Source: Blastochloris viridis (GTDB lineage Bacteria > Pseudomonadota > Alphaproteobacteria > UBA2136 > UBA6156). From it: a stretch of DNA of 64,000 nt. Below, in pieces: positions 36,372 through 43,002 of the stretch; position 1 is the first letter of the stretch; the number at the start of each line of letters is the position of its first letter. The DNA lies in the NCBI GenBank assembly GCA_005768725.1, contig VAFM01000002.1:558001-622000 (forward strand), read 5' to 3'. The notes beneath the pieces are model-generated. The model saw only the letters and a list, made by a program, of their open reading frames with translations, did not search any database and had not been told where the DNA came from. A program made the translations under genes and the position numbers.

Positions 36372-36743
36372 ATGAATCAACGCACTCTTCTCTTCAGTGT
36401 AGCTGCCGTGGCCCTCATGGCGGTCATGATCGCTAACCCGGCTCTGGCGCAGGGTACGGGCGACGTCGGCGAAGCCGGTAACGCAGCAGCGCAAACCCTT
36501 GTCAGCGCCATTACCGGTAACATCGGTCTATTGATCGGCCTCGGTATCACCGTGATGGGCCTGTGGACCTGGATTATCGGCCAGAAGACCGCAGCTGGTC
36601 TCACCATGGTTGTAGGTGGCGTGCTGCTGACCATGGCCCCGGGTATCTTCAAGGGTGCTCGCGACGTGGCCGTGGGTGTGGTCGAAGGTTTTGGTGGCGA
36701 AGCCTACCAGGTCGACGGCGCCCAGTCCTCGGGAGCTAACTAA
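36372..36743 (+). CDS. VirB2/TraA-like conjugative-type pilin 1
   Basis: A 123-residue pilin precursor with AAAGGAGA before ATG 36372. A signal peptide is cut near NPALA. Two hydrophobic segments (IGLLIGLGITVMGLWTWIIG and MVVGGVLLTMAPGIF) are joined by a short polar turn, the VirB2/TrbC layout. The precursor would be inserted in the inner membrane and polymerised into a tube. It has a close paralogue 20 bases downstream. Confidence 0.8.
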   Translation: MNQRTLLFSVAAVALMAVMIANPALAQGTGDVGEAGNAAAQTLVSAITGNIGLLIGLGITVMGLWTWIIGQKTAAGLTMVVGGVLLTMAPGIFKGARDVAVGVVEGFGGEAYQVDGAQSSGAN

Positions 36744-36762
36744 TCCAAGCGTAGTAGCATCC

Positions 36763-37083
36763 GTGACAAAACTCTTGCTACTGGTGGTGGCGGCACTCCT
36801 TCTGGGTGCCGCCACTGGCTATGCGCAGAGCGATGCCGGCGCGGTCGAGCTTGATCTCGTGCGGCGTATCTTCACGGGGAATATCGGCCTTTTCATCGGG
36901 CTGGCTATCACGATCATGGGCATCATCATGTTCGTGCAGGGCGATACCGGTGGCGCGATCTTTACCGTCATTCTGGGCGTGCTTATCACCATGCTGCCGG
37001 GTGTCTATAATGGCCTCCGTTACATTGCCTGCCCGATCGCGGAGGGCTTTGGCGGGCATTGTGGAACTGAAACTTCGCAGTAG
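36763..37083 (+). CDS. VirB2/TraA-like conjugative-type pilin 2
   Basis: A 106-residue paralogue of the preceding pilin. The likely start is GTG 36763, which opens a signal peptide ending near GYAQS. The shared core is TGNIGLFIGLAITIMGIIMF then ILGVLITMLPGVYNGLR, against TGNIGLLIGLGITVMG and LTMAPGIFKGAR in pilin 1. It has two Cys near the C-terminus (ACPIAEGFGGHC) that pilin 1 lacks, so a disulfide-linked minor form or an adaptor subunit is possible. Confidence 0.75.
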   Translation: MTKLLLLVVAALLLGAATGYAQSDAGAVELDLVRRIFTGNIGLFIGLAITIMGIIMFVQGDTGGAIFTVILGVLITMLPGVYNGLRYIACPIAEGFGGHCGTETSQ

Positions 37084-37095
37084 GACGTAACAGTC

Positions 37096-37362
37096 ATGCA
37101 GATGCGTCCGGTACCCCGTAATATCGATAAACCGAACCGCACCCCGGAATACGCGGTCACGTTCCTGTTTGCCTATTACATGACGCTGTTCCTGTTCAGT
37201 AAAGCCTTGGTAGCGCTGCTGGTAGGCGCTATAGCAACCTACATCATGTACAAGGTCACATTGGATAAACCGGAAGGTCTGGCCATGCGTCTCGCCTACC
37301 GTCATGTCAAATTCGGCAAAATGCGCCCGAGCCCCAAGCACGCCCCCCGTCTCGAAATCTGA
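37096..37362 (+). CDS. traL: TraL/VirB3-like membrane protein
   Basis: An 88-residue membrane protein. It begins with VPRNIDKPNRTPEYAV, similar to the RxxDxPxR start of F-type TraL, then has hydrophobic helices (FLFAYYMTLFLFSKALVALL) and a basic C-terminus. TraL/VirB3 helps pilin insertion and works with the VirB4-type ATPase. Its place between pilin and TraE follows the F order A-L-E-K-B. Confidence 0.75.
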   Translation: MQMRPVPRNIDKPNRTPEYAVTFLFAYYMTLFLFSKALVALLVGAIATYIMYKVTLDKPEGLAMRLAYRHVKFGKMRPSPKHAPRLEI

Positions 37363-37499
37363 TTGAGCATCGCGGCTCAAGCGCGGCTTTGGTGCCACAC
37401 GCAAAGCGCAGGCGGGAGGGTTGCTGCCTGTTTTCGCAACAGCCTACTCCCCAACGCCTTCAAAAGCAGCTAGTCTGACGCGCAAGGAGAAGACCAAGA

Positions 37500-38162
37500 A
37501 TGGATTTTGTCGCGCGTGCAGGTGCAATTGTCGACCGTGCCCACCGGGTGGCCGGTATTCTGTTGTTATGCGTGCTCGTGCTCTGTCTGGTCAGCATGTG
37601 CCAGCTGGTTGAGAATCAGAATCTCCAGGCGGAAATGAACGCCCAGCGTATCCGTTATCCGGTGATCGTGGTGCCGGACGCTACCACTGGGGTATACAGC
37701 CCGACCGAAGAAGATCGCCTGATCTACCTGTTTGCCGACTTCGTCACCCAGTCGCTTAACTCTTACACGCCAGCCAATATTGGCCAGCTCTATCGTGGCC
37801 TGTACCCCTACATGGGGCCAGCCCTGCAAACCGACTCGCAGCCTTACTTTGAGCGTAAGATCCGTGACTCGACCTCCGATCGCCGCTCGTCCTTCTTTGT
37901 GCCGGACCGCACGCAACTGCCGACCGTGAAGAAGCGCCGCGAAAACGGTGTGGAATTCCGTGATGTCGCCGTACGCGGCCAGATCAGCACCATCGTCGGC
38001 GGTACACTGGCCGAAGGCTCTCCGATGGAGATCCAGATGACTTTCCAGAAAGTCTTCGCCAGCCCGGTCAACCCCTACGGCTTCCTGCTGACCAAGTACT
38101 ACGAGAAACTGCTGGTCGACCCGCTGCAAGCCCCCAAACTGCCGCCCGCCGCGGCCCGGTAA
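37500..38162 (+). CDS. traE: TraE/VirB8-like pilus assembly protein
   Basis: A 220-residue bitopic protein with AAGGAGAAG before ATG 37500. One N-terminal helix (GILLLCVLVLCLVSMCQLV, about 17-36) is followed by a periplasmic domain of TraE type: an early helical stretch (YLFADFVTQSLNSYTP), then beta strands (VEFRDVAVRGQISTIVGGT; MEIQMTFQKV). TraE is a core inner-membrane scaffold in F-type systems. The gap before it (137 bases) may hold a promoter; none is clear. Confidence 0.82.
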   Translation: MDFVARAGAIVDRAHRVAGILLLCVLVLCLVSMCQLVENQNLQAEMNAQRIRYPVIVVPDATTGVYSPTEEDRLIYLFADFVTQSLNSYTPANIGQLYRGLYPYMGPALQTDSQPYFERKIRDSTSDRRSSFFVPDRTQLPTVKKRRENGVEFRDVAVRGQISTIVGGTLAEGSPMEIQMTFQKVFASPVNPYGFLLTKYYEKLLVDPLQAPKLPPAAAR

Positions 38163-38183
38163 TTCTGTAAAGGAGATAACTCT

Positions 38184-38903
38184 ATGCGTATGCGCCTCAC
38201 TCTTCTCACTTTGGCTTTGGTGGCACAGGTCGCCGGTGTCTGGGCCGATACTCTGGTCTGGCGCAGCCCCACCAAGCCGCTGACCATCGGTCTCTCCACC
38301 GGCGACTATACGCAGGTGATGTTCCCGGAGCCGATCAAGGCCGTGACGCTGGAAAACCCGAGCTATATCGATGGTAAACCGCTCGACGGCTATAACGGTC
38401 AGGCCATCATGTTCCAGTCCCTGCTGCCGAAGATGGCAACCCGCGGCTTCTTTGTCGGCCAGAGCGGTAATACGTATATTCTCATTCTGACCACCGACGT
38501 GCCGTACCGCACGTATATCGAAATTGTCGACGGCGTGGCGATGAAGCAGCTCAAGGAAACGGTCGCCTCCAAAATGGGGCCGCACGATCTCATCCGCGCC
38601 ATGGCGCAGGATGTCGATGTGCCCGGCATCACTCGCGAAACCTACGTGGTTCCCAACTGGTTCCGTGGCAGCGGCATGACCTTCGACCTCTCCGAGATCT
38701 GGCAGTCGCCGACCATGACCGGTTTGGTCGTACACGTGCGGAATGAAAACCCGGTGCCGAACGAGGTCAACCTGCCCGCCATCGTCATCCCCAAAACTAG
38801 CGAATGGGGTAATCTGCGCTTTGCCAGCATGGAAAATCTGCGCCTTGCACCCGCTGGCCAGCCGAACGACAAGGGCGTGCTGCTGCTCGTCTTCCTGCGC
38901 TAG
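38184..38903 (+). CDS. traK: TraK/VirB9-like secretion protein
   Basis: A 239-residue exported protein with AAAGGAGAT before ATG 38184. Signal peptide ends near VWAD. The mature protein is mostly beta (VWRSPTKPLTIGLSTGDYTQVMF; NTYILILTTDVPYRTYIEIV, given as positions about 25-120) and matches TraK, the secretin-like ring component that binds TraB and TraV. It lies in the F order after TraE. Confidence 0.8.
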   Translation: MRMRLTLLTLALVAQVAGVWADTLVWRSPTKPLTIGLSTGDYTQVMFPEPIKAVTLENPSYIDGKPLDGYNGQAIMFQSLLPKMATRGFFVGQSGNTYILILTTDVPYRTYIEIVDGVAMKQLKETVASKMGPHDLIRAMAQDVDVPGITRETYVVPNWFRGSGMTFDLSEIWQSPTMTGLVVHVRNENPVPNEVNLPAIVIPKTSEWGNLRFASMENLRLAPAGQPNDKGVLLLVFLR

Positions 38904-38924
38904 TCGTTTTGACCGGAGTGCGGC

Positions 38925-39770
38925 GTGACAAAAACCCCGCGCTCCCTGCCGCTCTTGGCGGCTTTCCCCTTGGCAATCCGCCTTTTTCAGCCCTATATTC
39001 TCAGTATGAACCTCTCTCGGGCCTTGTTGGCATGTATCTGTCTGTCTGCCGCCGTTATGGCGCAGCCGGTGCGTGCCGATTATGAGAACGACCCGTTCGA
39101 CCCGCTGATCGCCCGTGACGCCTGGATGCTGATCGCTCAGGCCGAACGCTCCAACGGTATTCCGGCAGGCCTGCTGCACGCCATGAGCCTGGTCGAAACT
39201 GGCAAGGGGATCCGTGGCTGGGTCTTGCCGTGGCCGTACACCATCGGCGTCAATGGCACCGGAGTACAAAAGTTTGCCACGCGTGAAGAGGCGATGACGG
39301 CGTTCACCCGTTACCGCAACCTGGGCTTCGTCCGTTTTAATGTCAGCGCGCTCGGTGTACGCCTCAGCAAGGCCAAACCCTTGGAAGTGGCCGCCGCACT
39401 GGGCAGTGTTCCGGCAGGTTCTCCGGTTACGCTGGAAGGCATCAATTACGGCCGTCGCTTCAATAGCGAGCGTGAAGCCGCCGCATTTCTCCGCCGCATG
39501 TTCAGCGCAGGCTACCGCAATGTCGATGTCGGCATGATGCAGATCAACTGGCGCGTCCACAGCCAGCACTTCAGCAGTATCGAAGAAGCCCTGAACCCCG
39601 ACACCAACCTCAATTATGCCGTGCGCTACCTGTTGGAGCACCGTCAGACCCGCGACTGGTGGGGTTCGGTCGGCCGTTACCACAGTGGCACCAGCCGCTA
39701 TGCCAACAAATACATCCGCAGCGTGTACAACATGTACCTGCGCATTCACCGGGTGAATACCTCCGCATGA
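38925..39770 (+). CDS. Lytic transglycosylase (SLT family)
   Basis: An exported muramidase-like enzyme that opens peptidoglycan for the apparatus. The catalytic Glu is in LLHAMSLVETGKG, and later SLT motifs are VGMMQINWR, NLNYAVRYLL and GRYHSGT. An extra segment of about 90 residues sits between the Glu and GMMQ, as in some VirB1/PilT proteins. GTG 38925 has GGAG at a good distance (281 aa). ATG 39006 opens the clean signal peptide (254 aa) and follows TTGGCA-N18-TATATT by six bases, so a leaderless second start is possible. Its stop overlaps the helicase start. Confidence 0.85.
   Translation: MTKTPRSLPLLAAFPLAIRLFQPYILSMNLSRALLACICLSAAVMAQPVRADYENDPFDPLIARDAWMLIAQAERSNGIPAGLLHAMSLVETGKGIRGWVLPWPYTIGVNGTGVQKFATREEAMTAFTRYRNLGFVRFNVSALGVRLSKAKPLEVAAALGSVPAGSPVTLEGINYGRRFNSEREAAAFLRRMFSAGYRNVDVGMMQINWRVHSQHFSSIEEALNPDTNLNYAVRYLLEHRQTRDWWGSVGRYHSGTSRYANKYIRSVYNMYLRIHRVNTSA
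38970..38999 (+). promoter_or_regulatory. Candidate promoter inside the transglycosylase 5' end
   Basis: TTGGCA at 38970-38975, 18-base spacer, TATATT at 38994-38999. ATG 39006 begins six bases later, at the expected transcription start. Confidence 0.5.
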
Positions 39771-41605
39771 GCAAACCGATGTCCTCCGGGCGTAGCTGGA
39801 CGCCTTCGCAACAGCAGGTGCTGGCCTTCAATGGCAGCAGCCTGACCGTTGGTACGCCCGGCAGTGGCAAAACCTCGCTGCTGCTGGCGCAGGCCGAGCA
39901 TCTGGCCAATCATGGCCACAAGGTGGCCGTCGCCACCTTCTCCTTCCGCAGCCATCAGTATCTCAAGGCCATCGCCACGCCGTCGCAGGCGGCTATCTGG
40001 AACCGCCTCGGTACCGGTACGCTGCGCGATCTGGCCATCCAGCAACTGCATATTGCGGGCCAGAGCTTCAGCTTCGCCAGCAACAATCAGGTGCGCGAGA
40101 TCCTGCGCGGCCTGATCCCGGCCCAGGCCTTCCCCGGTACGCTGGAAGATGCCGAGCACATCATCCGTACCGCCAAGGCCCGTGCCAAAAAGCTGCCCGA
40201 AAGTGATCGTTATTACCCATTCGTCGAAGCCTATAAAGCGCGTCTGGAAGAACTTGGCCTGGCCGACCGCCATGACATCATCCGCCGCCACGTTATCGGC
40301 ATGCGCGATGGCTCGGTGCCGCCGCTGCCCGTCACCCATCTGTTGCTGGATAACGTGCAGGATGCCACCGAACTCCAGCTTATCTGGCTGCAGATGCATC
40401 TGGCGCAGGGTATCACGCTCAAACTGACTGGCGACGATGACGTTACCGCCTTCGGTCAGGATGGCGCGCAAGGCCCTAAAGCGCTGGAAACGATTGAAAG
40501 CTGGGGCGAGATGACCCGCTTTAACCTGACCGAGACCCAGCGCATCGCACCGGTACTCGTACCGGCGGTCGACAAGATCGCGCGCCAGCTCCGCACCCGC
40601 GTTGCCAAAACGCTGGAGGCCGCCCCTGCGACGAAGGACTCTCTCCGTCAGAATGCCACCCTGCGCGTCGAGGTTTTTCCCAACGCGCCCGCCGAGCACG
40701 TCTTTCTGGCCGAAACCTGTCAGGAACTGCTGCGCAAGCTTCCACAGGGCCAGCGCACACCCGGCGCCGGCCACCAGATCGGCATTCTTACCCGCACCCA
40801 CTTCGAGGCCGCTTGCATCACCCACGCGCTGCGCCGCCATGGCCTGAATCCCGCAAGCTATGCCCGTCTTATCTGGGAAGAACGCACGCCCCAGATCATC
40901 CTCTCGCTGCTGTACCTGATGCTCGGGCAGGGCAACAACGGCCACCTGCATATGGTGCTGCTCGGCTTTGGTGTACCCGCCACCACCGTCGCGGCACTCT
41001 TCCAGGCGGGCCTGCGCGCCGAACAATGGGCGGCCCACGGGTTTACTGTTCCTGCCTTGCCAGACGAATCCCCGACAACCCTGGCTACGCTCCAGCAAGT
41101 CCGTCGTGCCATGCGTACGTCCCAACAACTTCTGCAGGCGCCACCGGCCGCCACCGGCATGGCCGATGCCGCACTCACGCCGCGTATGGTCTTCAAAGCA
41201 CTGGTGTCTGAACTTCTGCCCCACCTGCCGGCCGACGAACACGCCTACGCGCTACTGGCCACGGATATGCTGCTGAATCTGTCCGGCAAGCTCACCGAAG
41301 TATTGCCGCGCGTGCGGACGGAAACCCTGCCGGATATGGCTTCACCCATCGTGGTGGCGCCGGTGCGCGAAACCCGCAACCAGCAGTTCGGTACCGTCAT
41401 TCTGCCCTATGCCTCGGCGAACCACTGGCCCAAGCCGCCCTCCAAACTGATGGGCACGGATGCCGACCACGAGCGCCGCCTGTTCTATCTGGCCATTACC
41501 CGGAGCGCCGGTTCGCTCATCTTTACCCGCCACCAGCCGGAAGCATCGCCGCTGGTGCAGGAGCTTCAGCAGAGCCTGAAGCAGCAGGCCCGCAAGGCTG
41601 CATAA
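39767..41605 (+). CDS. UvrD/Rep-like helicase with altered DExx box
   Basis: A 612-residue superfamily 1A helicase-like protein coupled to the previous gene by an ATGA overlap. The Q motif is WTPSQQQVLAF and Walker A is GTPGSGKT at residues 29-36. Motif II reads LDNVQDATELQ near 194-204, where active helicases have DExQD, so the catalytic Glu is Asn. Motif III is LTGDDDVTAFG and motif VI is FYLAITRSAGSLIF. ATP binding is likely kept and hydrolysis doubtful. In place of a conjugative relaxase-helicase it could handle DNA at the channel, but that is inference. Confidence 0.8.
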   Translation: MSKPMSSGRSWTPSQQQVLAFNGSSLTVGTPGSGKTSLLLAQAEHLANHGHKVAVATFSFRSHQYLKAIATPSQAAIWNRLGTGTLRDLAIQQLHIAGQSFSFASNNQVREILRGLIPAQAFPGTLEDAEHIIRTAKARAKKLPESDRYYPFVEAYKARLEELGLADRHDIIRRHVIGMRDGSVPPLPVTHLLLDNVQDATELQLIWLQMHLAQGITLKLTGDDDVTAFGQDGAQGPKALETIESWGEMTRFNLTETQRIAPVLVPAVDKIARQLRTRVAKTLEAAPATKDSLRQNATLRVEVFPNAPAEHVFLAETCQELLRKLPQGQRTPGAGHQIGILTRTHFEAACITHALRRHGLNPASYARLIWEERTPQIILSLLYLMLGQGNNGHLHMVLLGFGVPATTVAALFQAGLRAEQWAAHGFTVPALPDESPTTLATLQQVRRAMRTSQQLLQAPPAATGMADAALTPRMVFKALVSELLPHLPADEHAYALLATDMLLNLSGKLTEVLPRVRTETLPDMASPIVVAPVRETRNQQFGTVILPYASANHWPKPPSKLMGTDADHERRLFYLAITRSAGSLIFTRHQPEASPLVQELQQSLKQQARKAA

Positions 41606-41607
41606 AA

Positions 41608-41629
41608 GAACCGGCCTCCAGGCCGGTTC
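41608..41629 (-). terminator. Terminator of the Cys-rich gene pair
   Basis: GAACCGGCCT / AGGCCGGTTC stem. On the - strand it is followed by TTTTATG, so it ends transcription from the genes at 42.8-41.6 kb. It may also attenuate the helicase transcript. Confidence 0.75.
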
Positions 41630-41642
41630 AGAGTTTTGAGCG

Positions 41643-42194
41643 TTATTGGCACACGCTGCGACCACAGGTCGTCGTGTAAATGGGGTTACAGGTCTCACAA
41701 CCGTCATGATATCCCGAAGAGCGGTACCCGGTTAAAACCGTACCAAAGCTGCTGTAACCTGCGGGGCACTGGCCAGAGGTTGTCGTGGTCGTCTCCAGAC
41801 GGCAGTTGGCCGAAACCTGGCTGCTGGAGGTCGAACGGCAGCTGTCGCTGGCGCGAGAGTAGACCTGGTTGTTGTTGCCGCACGCGATGAACTTCTGCAG
41901 GATCGAATCATCATAGGCCGCCCCCTTACATCCAAGCGCATCGGCACCCTGTTCGTTTTTACCGATATAGAGAAGACCGCGCTTACCGCATTCAATCGCT
42001 TCGGTCACACGCACATTCAGTCCTGCTATCCGCCCTTCTGCAGCCGTGGCGAGATTGGAGAGTGCCTGCCAGGAGGTTTGGTCTGTCTGCGCACCCGCTG
42101 CCGTGCGCTCCTGCGCAAGGGGAGCGGCGGAGGTCATGCTCAGGGCACACAAGGAGAGGCACAGGGCGAGAAGGCGGGAAGAGGCGAAGATCAT
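41643..42194 (-). CDS. Cysteine-rich secreted protein 2 of a tandem pair
   Basis: A 183-residue exported protein; start ATG 42194, signal peptide ending near TSAA. The mature protein has about ten Cys, with a Thr-rich stretch (LETTTTTSGQ) and the end block CPAGYSSFGTVLTGYRSSG then HDGCETCNPIYTTTC. That block is nearly the same in the upstream gene. Disulfide bonding is expected. No known family recognised; a pilus-associated adhesin or secreted substrate is a reasonable guess. Confidence 0.7.
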   Translation of the reverse strand: MIFASSRLLALCLSLCALSMTSAAPLAQERTAAGAQTDQTSWQALSNLATAAEGRIAGLNVRVTEAIECGKRGLLYIGKNEQGADALGCKGAAYDDSILQKFIACGNNNQVYSRASDSCRSTSSSQVSANCRLETTTTTSGQCPAGYSSFGTVLTGYRSSGYHDGCETCNPIYTTTCGRSVCQ

Positions 42195-42217
42195 GGTAAG
42201 GCTCTTGATGTTGGTTG

Positions 42218-42784
42218 TTATTTGTACTCGCACACCATCGTGGCACAGGTCGTCGTGTAAATGGGGTTGCACGTTTCGCAACCGTCATGCCAACCGGAGG
42301 ATTTGTAGCCCGCGAAAACGGTACCCATATTGTTATATCCGGCCGGGCAACGGTTGCCGTACGACATATTGCTGGTGATTGTGGTCGTTCGCATGGAGCA
42401 TACCTGAACCTTTTCGATGGTGGAGAGGCAACGGTCCTGATTCATCGCATAGATCAGGCCTTGGTCACCGCAGGCGATGAACTTGTTCAGAATGGCGCTG
42501 GAGTAGGGCGCAGCAAGGCAGCCTTCCGCGTCGGCCCCGTTAATGCCTGGCGCATACATACGTCCCTTGGCGGCGCATTTGGACGACTGGTTCAGCCGGA
42601 TGGACACGGTTTGTGCCGCCATCTGGGTTTTGTTGAGGGAATTGGCGATACCGGACCATTTTGTTTCCGTCTCAAGAGACTCGGTCACGGCGCGTTCCTG
42701 GGCTGCGGCGGCAGGGAGGTAAACGCCACAGGCAAGGCCAGCAAGGCTTGCGACGCAGAAAAGGGTTTTCGTGAAGAGACTCAT
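42218..42784 (-). CDS. Cysteine-rich secreted protein 1 of a tandem pair
   Basis: A 188-residue exported protein; start ATG 42784 with AAAGG upstream, signal peptide ending near AAAAQ. Cys spacing matches the downstream gene: IACGDQGLIY against IACGNNNQVY, then CPAGYNNMGTVFAGYKSSG and HDGCETCNPIYTTTC. The pair arose by duplication and has diverged in the N-terminal half. Transcribed against the surrounding cluster, from a gap it shares with the sigma-ParB gene. Confidence 0.7.
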   Translation of the reverse strand: MSLFTKTLFCVASLAGLACGVYLPAAAAQERAVTESLETETKWSGIANSLNKTQMAAQTVSIRLNQSSKCAAKGRMYAPGINGADAEGCLAAPYSSAILNKFIACGDQGLIYAMNQDRCLSTIEKVQVCSMRTTTITSNMSYGNRCPAGYNNMGTVFAGYKSSGWHDGCETCNPIYTTTCATMVCEYK

Positions 42785-42898
42785 GTGTACCTTTATAGGG
42801 ATGAGGGGTGGGGTGTCTGACATAGCGTCCGGAACGACGAGATATCAGGCTGCAAAACGATTACATCTCAAAGAAGACAAACCCGACACCAAATTCGC

Positions 42899-42945
42899 AC
42901 ACCCCCTGTCAGTTTTGAGAAGGGGGGTGCATCAAAAAACTGACA
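42899..42945 (+). promoter_or_regulatory. Overlapping inverted repeats upstream of the sigma-ParB gene
   Basis: TGTCAGTTTT at 42907-42916 pairs perfectly with AAAACTGACA at 42936-42945. A second stem, CACCCCCT just before it with AGGGGGGTG inside its loop, cannot form at the same time in a simple fold. The 218-base divergent gap thus holds either a 10-bp operator dyad or a two-state RNA switch. Confidence 0.5.
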
Positions 42946-43002
42946 CTCGCAGAAATCCGTGCCATTCTAAGGGTAATAACAAGCCAGAAGGCATCGTCAC
43001 GT

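Noticed and set aside
42899..42945. CRISPR-like or transposon-end repeat
   Set aside because: A single dyad with no spacer series, no direct target duplication and no transposase nearby.
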